Origin: Atherinomorus stipes
Lineage: Eukaryota; Chordata; Actinopteri; Atheriniformes; Atherinidae
Reading direction: 5' to 3'
DNA: 64,000 bases
Assembly (NCBI GenBank): GCA_023101725.1
Contig: JALJCO010000063.1
Span: 1-64,000 of the forward strand
The position numbers and the translations under genes are program-made. How positions within the stretch are numbered: the first letter of the stretch is position 1; each line of letters starts with the position of its first letter. Shown here piece by piece: positions 34,873 through 47,599 of the stretch. The notes under the pieces are model-generated. The model did no database searches. It was not told the origin of the DNA and was given only the letters and a program-made list of their open reading frames with translations.

Positions 34873-35952
34873 CCCATCACAGAGATGATGTCACCAACAG
34901 CCAGACCCAGCGGTACCCTGGGAATGGTCCTGAGACACACCAGACCTGGTTCTGATGCCGAGTCAGCTCACTTCACTCTGGAAAGGAACCAAATGCAGAT
35001 TTTAAAGAGGCTCGACCCGGGTTTCATCAACCCTTCACTCAAAGAAATGATTCATCGGGTCAACTCAATTAAACTGAGGGCAGTTTTTCCAATAAATATA
35101 TGTATGGTGAACTCAAATATTATCCTTTCATGCAACATAACTGAGTTAGCCCAACACATTTTTATTCAATTACTTTAAATGTAAATAATCACGTTTAATA
35201 AATGTAAGTAATTGATGTTACTTCAACACAAAAACATGTAGTACAGTGCAGTTAAATTACATACACTACCTCACTAGAAGTGTTTTATGTTTATTTGACT
35301 CAGTTTGAACATATTAACTGGAAATAGGTTGATATATTAGTCATTGTTGTAAAGAATGTCTATATGACAAAAACTGTCATTAGACACCACCTTGATGATT
35401 TCTTTGAGCAGTTGGTAAAGACATGAGTAGAGTTTGCAACCAATGCTTGGACATGGAATGTGAGTGAGAGTCATGAGATTACATAGACATTTAACTCAGT
35501 GCAGAAAGGACAGACAGAACTGCAATGCATGATGGGAAATATGGAAATAAGCCTATCAAACTCATTAAATTTGAGTTGAATGTTTGCTATGAAATTGTTT
35601 TACTTTACATCCATGAAAAATGAATATAGTTCTATTTACTTGCTAAATTTGAGTAAAACGAATTAAATCTCAATGTGTCACCTTTAAGAGGGCTTGAATC
35701 AGTTTTTTGGGTGAAGGGCTGCTAATTTCAGTGGGAAAGCAGTTTTACGCTGGGATGACTGGTCTCAGACAGCAATTCTGTCATCAAGTTTGAGTTTTTG
35801 GTGCTTTAGATGACTCATTTTCTACTCAGCTTTATTGATAGAAGACTTTGTCAATCACATATGAGCCACCCTTCAGTACATTACAGAATAAAACAAAAAG
35901 CCGGTGTTGACAAGAAAAAAAGCACACTGCAATAATAAAACACTGTTATATA
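34264..35952. other. Non-coding sequence with a C/CA microsatellite
   Basis: A C run followed by CA repeats lies at 34823-34868. The part 35060-35700 is AT-rich with AACTCAAAT/TTGAGTT-like motifs, resembling an old fish DNA element, but ends could not be set. No gene supported. Confidence 0.4.
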
Positions 35953-37622
35953 CAGCTGTGTGAAAAAGTTGTTTCCTCCTTCCTGATTTCTTACTTTTTT
36001 GCATGTTAGTCACACTTAAATGTTTAAGATCATCAAAATTTTTTAAAGTGAGACAAAGATAACACAAGTAAACACAAAATGCAGTTTTTTAATTAAGATT
36101 TTTGTTAGTAAGGGGGAGGGGGGATACAAACCTCCATGGCCCTGTGTGAAAAAGTGATTGCCCCCTAAACCTAATAACTTCCAAGCAAGTCTTCCAGGTC
36201 CTGAAGCGGCAAAACAGCCCCAGACCATCACACTACCACCACCATATTTTACTGTTGCTATGATGTTCCTTTTCTGAAATGCCGTGTTACTTTTACGCCA
36301 GATGTAATGGGACCTCCACCTTCCAGAAAGTTCCACTTTTGTCTCGTCAGTCCACAGAGTATTTTCCCAAAAGTCTTGGGGATCATCAAGATGCTTTCTG
36401 GCTAAACTGAGACAAGCCTTTATGTTCTTTTTGCTCAGCAGTGGTTTTGGTCTTGGAACTCTGCCATGCAGCCATTTTTGCCCCCCAGTCTCTTTCTGAT
36501 GGGGGAGTCATGAACACTGACCTTCATTGATTTGATTGATTTGAGTCTTTATTGAACATAAGACATTTAAAAACAAACAAGAAACCAAAAGAAAGAAGTG
36601 CTCCAAAGAGAAAAAAATAAATAAATAAAATAGATGTCTTTGTCCAAAAGGAGTGGGAAGAAGCCGGTGCTTATTTAATCCCACCCCTTCGCTACATAAA
36701 ACAAGAAAAAAAACACTGAATAAATTTACTATATAATGATATCAAATATACCAATAACAATAATCATGTCGAGCAACACCAGTTGTAAGAAAAAGACAGT
36801 ATCATCTCTATCAATAGTCCTAATAGCAATAATATGTCACCACATAATATAATTAATAATACCAATAACAAATACCAATAATTACAGAATTACTACCATT
36901 AATACCGTTAATTACCATCCTCACAATACCACTACCAGTCCTATCATTATAATCATTATTAATAATAACAATGACAACAATAACAATGATAATGATAAAA
37001 AATAATACCAATAACCACAGTAATAATAATCATTGAGGCAAGTGAGACCTGCAGTTCTTGGATGTTGTTCTGGGGTCTTTTGTGACCTCTTGGATGAGTC
37101 GTCGCTGTGCTCTTGGGGTCATCTTGGTCGGCCGGCCCCTCCTGGGAAGGTTCACCACTGTTCCATGTTTTCACCATTTGTGGATAATGGTTCTCACTGT
37201 GGTTCTCTGGAGTCCCAAAGCTTTAGAAATGGCTTTGGAACCTTTTCCAGACTGATAGATCTCAATGACTTTGTTTCTCATTTGTTCCTGAATTTCTTTG
37301 GATGGCAGCATGATGTCCAGCTTTGGAGGATCTTTTGGTCTACTTCACTTTGTCAGGCAGGTCCTATTTAAGGGATTTCTGATGGAGAACAGGTGTGGCA
37401 GTAATCAGGCCTGGATGTGGATAGAGAAACTGAACTCAGCTTTCCAAAGATGATAAACCACAGTTAGTTTATGTTTTAATGGGGGGGCAATCACTTTTTC
37501 ACACAGGGACATGGAGGTTTGGATCCCGCCCCACCCCCTACTGATAACAATCTTCATTTAAAAACTGCATTTTCCGTTTACTTGTGTTATCTTTGACTCA
37601 CATTAAAATTTCTACACAACTG
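35953..37622 (-). mobile_element. Tc1-like transposon, internally deleted
   Basis: TA duplications are at 35951-35952 and 37623-37624. The long inverted ends share ACAAACCTCCATG and CCTGTGTGAAAAAGTGATTG at both sides. On the minus strand, 36336-36043 encodes IWRKSNTAFQKRNI and GGGSVMVWGCFAASGPGRLA, the core of a Tc1 transposase, then jumps into the 3' end, so the rest of the catalytic domain is deleted. The right part (37030-37340) encodes the N-terminal DNA-binding half. A retroposon tail is inserted at 36525-37025. Confidence 0.8.
36525..37025 (-). mobile_element. Retroposon 3' UTR inserted in the Tc1-like element
   Basis: On the minus strand it ends TTCAATAAAGACTCAAATCA, with the fish LINE tail landmark CTTCTTCCCACTCCTTTTGG, and starts in a TAATAA-rich stretch. 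The 7-bp flank TCATTGA is repeated on both sides, and removing the insert rejoins CTTCATTGAGGCAAGTGAG of the Tc1 element. Confidence 0.65.
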
Positions 37623-37624
37623 TA

Positions 37625-38017
37625 GCTGCTGCAAAGTGCGCCCCTGCGAGTTCACGAAACTACGGAAGCCGCAGCGTTCAGAGCCTACTCTGACGACAAT
37701 ACAAGCGTAGAAGAACTTTGCTGTTTACATTTTGCTAAGAGCGACCGAACTGCAGACAAACACATGAGGAGTTGATATTGATTTAAAACAAAGAAAGAAA
37801 GAAAAAGAGAATGCACGATCTTGTCTGCTGCAGCTTCCATAGTGTTGTGAACTCGCAATTAAGTTGGGTTTGCATTCATCTGTAGGTTTGATCTCATCGT
37901 TATAGAATAAGACGTGAAGGTACCTAAAACATCTGACTTACCCAACCTGTATGAATCTAAATTTTCTGAAAACTATTAAATCCCCTCATTGAATTGAGCA
38001 GTAAGAAGTGATTCTCC
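37625..38017. other. Unique flank with LINE target duplication
   Basis: No gene seen. The last 15 bases (38003-38017) are the left copy of the LINE target duplication. Confidence 0.5.
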
Positions 38018-38138
38018 GGCGACTTCCGGCTTGTAAATGAGACGATAAGCAGCTACAACGAGGAGCTCCCGGTCGAGCAAATAAAGAAACGAAGAAGGCC
38101 CTTATAACTTTAAACCCGAAGACGAGAAAATATAACAC

Positions 38139-39131
38139 ATGAAGAAAACATCAAGCACAAAGTCAAAAGACAGGAGGGCAAAGGCTGAAATACAAGGAAA
38201 AACGCAGACTAGTGGCGTAGCTAACAAAGAGCTAGCTAACATGGACGAACAGCCTAGCTGGGTAAAAGAGCTACAAACTAAAGTGGCTAAAATAGAAATG
38301 AGTCAAAACAACGTCGATGCTAAATTGGACAAAATTTGTAAACAAACAGAGGACATTTGGAGAGGAGCACATGAAGACATGGGACAACTATGAGAGTTCA
38401 TGGACAAACTCGGGGAAGAGATGAAACGAGGCCTGAAAAGCTACAGAGAAGAAACTGCTAAAAAGTTTGAGACGGTGGACGTGGAGATGCGGGAGCAGAG
38501 GAAAGACATCGAACTTCTGGAGTAACGCATAATGGAGGGAGAGGAATGGAGCACAGATGTCCACGAAATCAAGATTTTGCTGGAACAACAAAGGAAGCTA
38601 CAAGAGAAAGTGACTGACTTAGAAGGGAGAACAAGGATGAATAATATTCGCATCTGGGGGCTAAAGGAAGGAGTGGAGGGAGACTCCGTTCAGGATTATG
38701 TGGAGAAACTTATTCACAGAGAGCTGGGTCTGGCGGAGGATATCAAGCTGGAGATACAAAGAGCACACAGGGCTTTAGCGCAAAAACCACCACCAAACAA
38801 GCCCCTGAGAGCGATCATTGTAAACTTTCTGAGGTTCGACATAAAAGAAAACGTCCTGAGGTCGGCTTGGAAAAAGGAGGTGAAGGTGGAAGGACAGAGA
38901 GTGACGTTCGACCAGGATTATGCAGCCGAAGTGGTGGCCAAACGTCGGAAATATGTGGGACTCAAGAAAATCCTCAAAGAGAATGGGATACGGTTCCAAT
39001 CTCCGATGGACACGCTGCGGATCCACTGGCCTGAGGGAGTCCGAGTTTACCACAGCGCTCTGGACGTAGCCAGGGCGATGCGGCAGAGAGGGTGCAGGTA
39101 CCAGACCTGGGAGAGGAGGAGCCAACAATGA
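38139..39131 (+). pseudogene. LINE ORF1 (RNA-binding protein), two in-frame stops
   Basis: ORF1p packages LINE RNA. One frame runs 38139-39131, with TGA at 38391-38393 and TAA at 38523-38525. The N-terminal third is lysine-rich; a helical, coiled-coil-like stretch follows (VKELQTKVAKIEMSQNNVDA, then QQRKLQEKVTDLEGR). Next is the RNA-binding landmark RMNNIRIWGLKEGVEGDS, and the C-terminal region ends RIHWPEGVRVYHSALDVARA. The order is coiled coil, RRM-like, C-terminal domain, as in L1 ORF1. Apart from the two stops the frame is intact, so loss of function is recent. Confidence 0.85.
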
Positions 39132-39327
39132 ACCCGAGACTGGAGGCAGCGCGCAAATGGACCAAAGCAGGGAAATGAAGACGAGAGGGCCACAAGCGAA
39201 AGAACAGGATGGAAAAGGAACTTGAGAAACGATGTAAAATATAACTGAACTATACAGGGTATAACTTTCTTTGAGAGACATTGAGTACCCAGTGGGTGAG
39301 TAAGACACAATGCCATAAAAGAAAATG

Positions 39328-40460
39328 GGGGATTATCACGCTTCCGTGTTCCGAACTTCCGGTTTGAAACACTTAGAGGGCCCACTTCCGGCCCAGTTCA
39401 ATGTCCCTGCCTTACTTTGTAAATAACGTGAATAAACGCCAACCCTACTGAAATTTTCACGGATTCCGGACTGAAGTGATACTAAGGAAGAAGTGGATCA
39501 AAGCGATTCTCCAGAGTGAAGGGCCGAACTTTATAATAAAACAACGTAGCATGTTTGTTTGTAGCCGGTGGGGCACAACACCGGCATGCTAGCATTAGCC
39601 AGCTAGCGTTTAACGACGTGCTTAACTTTGTGCATCTTAAAACACACAAACATCTGAAAATCGGGTCTGTACCCCCCCCCCCCCCTGTTTCCAGTGGAAC
39701 AACTGGGGACTGCCAAGAAAGGAGACGCTTTCAGATGCTTGTGTGTTTTCAGCCGCACTAAGTTAGGCATGTCATCAAGCTGGCTAATGCTAGCCTGCTA
39801 ACAAAAGTCCGCCAGCTACTACTCTGTTAAACTTTTTAAATCGGATAAACGCCAATGCAAGTTTTCATTCCAGACTGAAGTGATGCTAAGGAAGAAGTGG
39901 ATCAAAACGACCGATTCGCCGCGGTGAAGGACCGAACTCTATAATAAAACAACACACGTTTGTTTGTAGCCGGCAGACTATACAGTCGTGTTAGCAGGTT
40001 AGCATTAGCCAGCTCGATGACGTGCCTAACTTTGTGCGGCTGAAAACACACAAGCATCTGAAAGCGTCTCTTTTCTTGGCAGTCCCCAGTTGTTCCACTG
40101 GAAACGGGGGGGTACAGACCCGATTTTCAGATGTTTGTGTGTTTTAAGACGCACAATGTTAAGCACGTCAGTAAATGCTAGCTGGCTAATGCTAGCATGC
40201 TGTGAAGTGCCGGTGTTGTGCCCCAACGGGGACAAACAAACGTGTGTTTTATTATAAAGTTCGGCCCTTCACCGCGGCGAATCGATCGCTTTGATCCAGC
40301 TTCTGTCCTTAGTATGACTTCAGTCTAGAATGAAAACTTAAATATGTTTGGACTTTATCCGATTTAAACAGTATAACAGAGCAGGAACGGCTGTCGTTAA
40401 CATGGCCAGGAAGAGGAAGTGCCCAAATACCGGGAACTTCCGGTAAGCGTGATAATCCCC
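39328..40460. mobile_element. Fold-back (palindromic) DNA element, 1.1 kb
   Basis: The ends are GGGGATTATCACGCTT and its complement. Large inner arms also pair: the left arm (about 39545-39775) has GTAGCCGGTGGGGCACAACA and the right arm (about 40020-40255) has its diverged complement, each with a C or G run and CAGTGGAACAACTGGGGACT. No coding frame and no clear target duplication were found. Confidence 0.7.
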
Positions 40461-40969
40461 AATTGTTACATGATTATATTTTTAAGTTAAATGTTATGTA
40501 AATGTGACCTTGTTTTACTCAAAATCAGCTAGGTGAGGTTTTTAAGAAAATGAAAAAGAAAGAAGGGTTCTTTATAATACACGTGGAGCATGGACCATGA
40601 ACAAACTCTGTAATATTTAAAAATGTGAAGAAGGTTTCGACCGGGAGCCCTTGATGTACGTTATAAATGCTGGACATTTATAGTGAGCTTGGGAGACCAC
40701 CTAAGAAGGAGATCTCCGCCACTAAGAGGGGCCCTCTCACTAGGAGAGGATTTACCCCTCAGCCACCAGCAGGGGATAGGGGGATAGATTCGAGACCCCC
40801 AAATGCCATGGAAGACCAAGTTCGGATTGATTTAGTTTGCTTGTTTAATTCAGCGGTTGCTGCTATTATGTTATTTTTGTTTGGTTATACAGTATGTGGG
40901 GAACTAAAAGAAACAGAAAATGTGATGCAATGTAATAGGGGTATTAAAATGGTGTCATTAAATGTCAAT

Positions 40970-42728
40970 GGCCGCGTTTCCCAGATTAGTTAAGATACTC
41001 TTAACGCTGAGGTCCTCCTTAAGTCACTTCTTAAAGGTGCCTTGTTTGGACGTTGCGTTTCCCAGATGCGCTCTTAACTTAGTAGCTTCTTTATTTTCAG
41101 GAGCGGCCAGACCCACTCTTTCGACCCTTCTTTAACGTTCCCCCTGCTAAGGGAACAACAGGCCCATCTACTGGTCACTTTTGGAAACGACACTATTTCC
41201 CGTGAAAAAAAAAGTAGAAAATGGAAATTATTAAAAATGGACCTATTCACGGATCAGTTGTTGTATTGAGTCATGTTTTCTCACTCATGTCATAATGTCA
41301 ATCATCTATGATGGAAGAAAACTGTAGTTACCGAGTGAATGACAGAAAATATTGTGGTTAAGTTTAATCATTATGGCAAGATAGGCCTGTGGGTATCAAC
41401 CACAGAAACAAAAACATTGCGGTAGGAATTGTACGCAAATTATACGCAATCTATGAGGACTCACGTCATATTTACGCATTTGTCAGCTGTTCATGATGAG
41501 ATGCACCTGCTTCGCTCAATAAAAGCATGGCCATTTACGCATACCCGTATCAGACCCGCATCAGATGTCTGTGCAGAGAACCAAACCAAACCACCCCCTC
41601 CGGTCACACTTTGATATTGAACTATAAAACACTTCAGTACCACCCGAACCACCTATTTAGGTCCCCCTGACTACCTTTCTCTGCCAACCTCAGCACAAAG
41701 GTCATGTTAAAAATCATAGGTGGCACTGGGCAGTGATTCAAAAATGGCAAACACAACCTCTTAGTGTAGTATGTGGTGCATTCCCATTACTTTGCGTTTC
41801 GCAGGCCTTTGAAGAATTGGGCACGAGTGAGTGGCAGAACAAGCCATTCTTTATTAAGTCACGTCAACCATTTGCGGGATTACTGTTTGTTGAATGCACG
41901 TGCGTCATCCTGGACGCACACTTTACGCACCAGATACAGTATGTCGCCCATTTACCAAATGCTGCCATGTGGAGCTCATTTAACATAAGATGTGTGTAGG
42001 TGATTACATTCTCCAAGATTTCCCCAGACAACAGTAACCCGACAAAAAGTTTTTGAAAGTTTGGTGCATATCGTTTTTGGCTGAAGCTTGTCAGGAGTTC
42101 CAGGAGTTGATCTATTTTTTGGCGAACAAGAAAATGTTACCCTTTTTCAGTGTTTCAATCACCTAGCCACCGTTTCCCGATTCTACTACTGAGCATCGAT
42201 ATGACACACACGCACGTTTCAGGAATCCTCTTAGCGGGGTTCCCTTCAGCCATTACGTCAACAAATAGCGTCAGAATGACCATTATTTATAGGGCATCTG
42301 TAAATTTCCAATCGCCTACACCTGTTTAGCACAATTTGGCCAATTACACAATATACAATGAGCTTTTCAATGAATATTTGCAATCACTGGTAATCACATG
42401 CATATTTTTAACAGTTTGTCTTCTTGCACAAACACGTAAACGTATAAATGGGCTCAATATCAGCGTCGGAAAATAACCTCCACACTAAATGAATGGTGTC
42501 GATCGATATACCTGACCTCAATTGCTTTTTTTTCAGCACCCCCGGAAGTGGATAGCTTCTGTTAGGACCTTCTAAAGATGTAGCGTAGCCAAGACGTTTC
42601 TCAGGAAATAAGAACGCGTGAAAGAAGCAATCTGGGAAACAGGCGTATCTTTGCGATCCTTTGTTGGGAAGAGCTTCCTTGAGGCCTTCTTTAATCCAAA
42701 GAAAGAATCTTAACTGGGAAACGCGGCC
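40970..42728. mobile_element. Nonautonomous DNA element, 1.76 kb, unclassified
   Basis: The inverted ends are GGCCGCGTTTCCCAG and its complement. The target sequence rejoins as GTCAATGGCATTAAT, giving AAT (40967-40969 and 42729-42731) as the duplication if the ends are symmetric. The interior has no transposase; open frames are under 90 codons. It cuts LINE ORF2 after codon 7. Confidence 0.7.
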
Positions 42729-44508
42729 AATGGCATTAATAATCCGGTTAAAAGAGGGAAAGTGTTAACAAAATTTAGAAAGGAGGAAATGCAGGTAATT
42801 TTTTTACAAGAGACCCACATGTCACCACAAGAACATGAAAAACTAAAAAGATATGGGTACAGTAACACATTCTATAGTTCATTTAAGCAGAGTCATAGAA
42901 GAGGGGTGGCTGTTCTAATAAGAGATTCAGTGAAATTTGAAAAAATCAAGGAAATAAATGATAAAGAAGGAAGATACGTGGTGGTCAAAGGAAAAATGGA
43001 GGAGCAAAAGGTCACATTAATTAATGTATATGCACCGCCAGACAGTACCAAAACATTTTTTGAAACCCTGTTCAATGTCATAGCAGTGGAAATAGAGGGA
43101 ATTCTGATCTGTGCAGGGGACTTTAATGTTGTATTGAACTATGACCTAGACACAACAAGCACAAGGAAGACCAGGACTCATATCTCAAGGTATATGAATA
43201 ATGAGCTAAAAGAGCTAGGAATTATAGATATTTGGAGGGACAAACATACACTAGATAGAGATTATACACATTTTTCACATCCACATTCAACTTATTCTAG
43301 GATAGACTACTGCTTCATGTTAAAAGGAGACATATAGGGTAGAGGACTGTAGGATAGGTGGAACAGATGTGTCTGATCATAGTTCAATATACTTAACAGT
43401 AAACCTAAATAGTAGAAAGAGGAACACCATTTGGAGGTTAAATGTTGGAATATTGAATAACAAAAGAGTAGTGGAAGAAATCAAGAAAGACATAATCAGG
43501 TATAGAGAAGAAAATGATGATGGAGAAGTGGACCCCACCATTCTGTGGGACGCACTTAAGGCAGTGATTCGAGGGACATTAATAGCACAAACATCACTCA
43601 TGAAGAAAAAGAATCTGGAAATATATTATAAATTGAACAGACAATTAAAGGAGCATGAAAGACAACATAAAAATAAGAATGACCCAGAAACACTTGAGAA
43701 GATAAAGGAAATTAAAGGAGAAGTCAATAAGATGTTACTAACAGAGGTGGGGGGAAAAAAGCTAGTTTGTGAAACAGGCATACTGTGAAGGGGGGCCCAG
43801 AGCAAGTAGACTTTTGGCTCGAAAGATGAAAGTGCAACAAACATTAAACACCATTCATAAAATTAGGAATATCCAAAATAATGAATTATTACGTAAACCA
43901 GAGGAGATAGAGGGGGCATTTAAAGAGTACTATAGGACACTATATACACAACCAAGATGCAGCAGCTGAAGAGGGTATAAAGACATTTTTGGAGAAGCTT
44001 GACCTGCCATCAATAGGGGAACACCAGAACAGAACATAAACTCAGACATTACAGAAAGGGAGATGGGGGAAGCAATAAGTAGAATGAAAAACAACAAATC
44101 ACCAGGTAGCGATGGATTTCCATCTGAATTCTACAAGATTTTTAGAGAAGAATTAACCCTGTAATGTTGGCGTCATTTAAATATACTATGAATGAAGGAA
44201 AAATTCCACCATCCTGGAACGAAGCTATTATATCCATAATTCCCAAAGAAGGTAAGGACAGGGAACTATGCAGTAGCTACCGTCCCATATCATTACTTAA
44301 TACAGATTATAAAATATATACACATATATTCTCTAAGAGATTTGAGACATTTATGCCAGAAATTATAGATGAGGATCAGACTGGCTTTGTAAGAGGGAGG
44401 CAGGCACACGGTAACATTAGGAAAACATTACATGTCGTAGAAGAGGCCAAAAAGAGAGGAGATAGTGTATTATTGGTGAGTATGGATGCCGAAAAGGCAT
44501 TTGACAGT

Positions 44509-45146
44509 AGCTGCGTTTACATGGACCCAAATAGACCGATTGCTTTCGGTTTAAAAGCTCTTTCGGAATTAAAATGATCCATGTAAACGCCTCTTTCCGA
44601 ATGAAAAGCGCCGAACCGAATGAATTTTCTTTCGGTTTCACAGGGGTAGAATATTCCTTTCCCCAAACCGAACGGGGTATCATGTAAACGCTGAATCGGA
44701 AAGTTGTGAGGTTGCGCTCTTACAGCGCATGCTTCAATGAGACGTCAACGTGAAACAAGTGACGTTTCCTCACTTTGACAGATGGCTGTGAACGACGTCA
44801 TTCCCTGGACAGCGAGAAAGTTTGTTTTTAACTCAAACTCTGTCTCTACAGCTTTTCCTCTTGGTTGTTTCCAGTAGGAGCTCATGAGGATCAGCTGCTG
44901 CTTCATTAACGTCCTGCAGAAACCACAATGACTGTGACGATCAGCTGTTTGTAGACCTCCGTCTTTAATAAATAACGTGATTTACATCATCCTGCGCATG
45001 TCAGTCAGGATTATTCTGAATGAATATTGGCGCATGTACACGCCAGATCCGAATGTATTAGTTCCCATGGAAACAGCTGCCCTGAAATCCTCAATCAGAA
45101 TGATTTCAATCCGAAAGGGAAAAAAAGTCTCCATGTAAACATGGCC
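44509..45146. mobile_element. MITE in the LINE reverse transcriptase (638 bp)
   Basis: The ends are AGCTGCGTTTACATGG and, in complement, GCCATGTTTACATGG. AGT lies at 44506-44508 and 45147-45149 (CAGT can also be drawn). CATGTAAACG strings and TTCGGTTT/CCGAAAG motifs inside are typical of a common fish family, probably PIF/Harbinger-related. Removing it joins FDS to VRWKF of the reverse transcriptase. Confidence 0.7.
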
Positions 45147-47307
45147 AGTGTGAGGTGGAAGTTTCTGTATAATGTCTTGAAAAAATTTGGTTTTAATGAA
45201 GATTCTGTTAAATGTGTTCAGTCATTGTATCAAGAGCCGACAGCAAGAGTGAAGGTGAATGGGAATCTTACCAGTCAGATTAAATCCGGGACAAGGATGT
45301 TGCCGATCCCCAACACTTTTTGACATCTTTATCGAACCGCTTGCCCAAGTAATTAGACAGAACCAGGGTATCAAAGGGGTGGAGGTGGGTGCAGAGCACA
45401 AACTGGGCCTATTTGCAGATGATGTGATAGCATACATAGGACATCCAGATGAGAGCTTTTCAAGACTAATGGATTTACAGGGGGAATATGAACATTATTC
45501 AGGGTACAAACTTAATGTGACAAAAACACAGATACTGGCTTTAAACTATACACCAACAAGGCGTATTAAAGACCAATACGGACTTAAATGGGACCTGGAT
45601 AAAATAAAATACATAGGGGTGAATATTACAAAAGGGGTAAACAAATTATACGATGCAAATTATAAACAGATCAACATAAAAATCAAGAGGGACTTAGTAA
45701 GATGGACAACACATACTTTAGACTTTAGTTCAAGAATTGAGATAGTTAAAATGAACATACTACCAAGGTTATTATATCTATATCAAGCCTTACCTGTACC
45801 TGTACCACAGACACAATTTAATGAGTGGGACCGGGAGATATCAAGGTTCATTTGGGGAGGGAAGCGGCCTAGGATTAGATTAGAAACATTGCAACTACCA
45901 AAGGAGAGAGGTGGAATGGCAGTTCCTAATCTCAAAGATTACTATCATGCAGCACAGATCAGGGCCGTAATATGCTGGTGTAATGAGAACTATGTAGCCA
46001 AATGGAAAGATATAGAAACCAAGTCAGGGAGCTATCACATACAAAAACTACTAGGGAACAGAGAATTGCATAAGTCAGAGGAAAACCAGTTAGACCCAAT
46101 CACAAAATTAACTCTACATATTTGGCACACAATAATAAAGAGCTACAAACTAGAACAACAGAGCAAGATTTTCAGATGGTTAGCATATGATACTGATTTC
46201 CAACCAGGAAGAGAAGATAGTGGTTTTAGGATATGGGCCACAAAAGGCATTACAGCGATATCCACAATGATAGAAAAGGCGGAAATGCAGAGTTTTCAAA
46301 ATTTAAAAGATAAATTTGATATAGAAAAAAATGATTATTTCAGATATTTACAGGCTAGGGACTATTATAAAAGGGCAATAAAAATGGATAACACCAAAGA
46401 GCAAAATGGAGTTATCACAGTATTAAGTGATGCATATAAAGGGAAGATGAGCAGAGTTATATCAGTACTATACCAGGCCATGTTGAACAGCAAGGGGAAC
46501 ACAACGCTTTATATAAAGGAAAAATGGGACAGAGAATTTGAAAGTGACATGACAGAAGAAGAATGGTATAATATGTGTAGGTGCAACAATCAGCGACTGA
46601 GTAAAGGGTGTGGCGAGAGTTTAGCTGGAAAAACATAATTAGATTCTTTTTAACCCCAAAGACAAAAGGGAGGTATGCACCAAAACAGAAAAGCTGTTGG
46701 AGATCATGTGGACAGGATGGGGCGGGTCATGTTCATATATTTTGGAAATGCCCAAAACTGAAGGTTGGAAGGCAGTATTGTAGGAGTATTGAAGGAGATA
46801 TTAGGTTATGAGGTACCCATGATTGGCTCTGTATTATACCTGGGGAATCTAACAGAAGGAAACACTCGGCATCAGGACAGATATTTAGTAAAGGCACTGT
46901 TAGCAGCCAGTAAGAAAGCCATAACTAGAAAGTGGTACAAAACTGACCCGCCTACAAAGGACCAATGGTTAAGAACAGTGGAGGAAATATTCCACATGGA
47001 CAGATTAACACATATCTTGAGGATACAGGAGGGGAAGTTCCAGTTAAAGTGGGAAAAATGGGTAGAATTAAAAAAAAAAAGATGAAATGACACCATAGAT
47101 TGAGATATTTAATACAAGACCAGTGTGATGCTGCACATATCTGTAATAGAGACACTCCCATGTAACCATGTTTTATTTTGTTCATTTTTGTATTTTTGAT
47201 TATGTTGGTCATTTTAACCATACTCTGATTCTGTGATGAATGTATACTTATTTTGGAAAATTGCTTAATAAAAATTAAGTGTTTAAAAAAAAAAGAAGTG
47301 ATTCTCC

Positions 47308-47599
47308 TTCTATACCAATGTTCAAACCTCCCATCAATCTTTGAAAGCTTGAAATTGGGATCAATGGCAACGTATCTCAGCATTTTAGGCCATCTTGCAA
47401 GTACGAGTAATTGACATTCATGAAACCAAATTTGTAGCGAGCAGCTGTTGTAACTACGGGGGTCTAAGCAGGCGGTTTGGTCCGCTTCGGTTACTGCAGT
47501 ATAAACGCAAACCCAAGCAAAGAAAGGCACAAAGAACAAAACACTTGACATCTACTGTATTTTGGCCCCAATCATATCAAAGATCCTCTGTGCTCCAAC
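47308..47599. other. Unique flank between LINE and DNA element
   Basis: About 290 bp with no coding signal. The left end continues the sequence seen before 38003; the right end is the target duplication of the next element. Confidence 0.5.

Larger units (their letters stand above)
40949..47085 (+). pseudogene. LINE ORF2 (endonuclease / reverse transcriptase), broken
   Basis: It starts MVSLNVNG at 40949 and is cut by the element at 40970-42728. It resumes with FLQETHMS, ICAGDFNVV and SDHSSIYL, the APE-type endonuclease motifs. The reverse transcriptase has IIPKEGKDRELCSSYRPISL, DEDQTGFVRGRQ and SMDAEKAFDS. It is then interrupted by the MITE at 44509-45146, continues VRWKFLYNVLKKFG, and has the catalytic LGLFADDVIAY at 45412-45423. 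The C-terminal CWRSCGQDGAGHVHIFWKCP is near 46700. Frameshifts fall near 43337, 43785, 43968, 44160, 45300, 46600 and 46760. The stop is at 47083-47085. Confidence 0.9.
38018..47292 (+). mobile_element. Full-length L1/Tx1-type LINE with three nested insertions
   Basis: The element is bounded by a perfect 15-bp duplication, AAGAAGTGATTCTCC, at 38003-38017 and 47293-47307. It starts GGCGACTTCCGGC and ends in a poly-A run. In order: a 120-bp 5' UTR, ORF1, an ORF1-ORF2 spacer, and ORF2 (endonuclease, reverse transcriptase, Cys/His tail). Three later elements sit inside (39328-40460, 40970-42728, 44509-45146). Without them the LINE is about 5.7 kb, normal for this group. Stops and frameshifts in both ORFs make it inactive. 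Confidence 0.9.
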
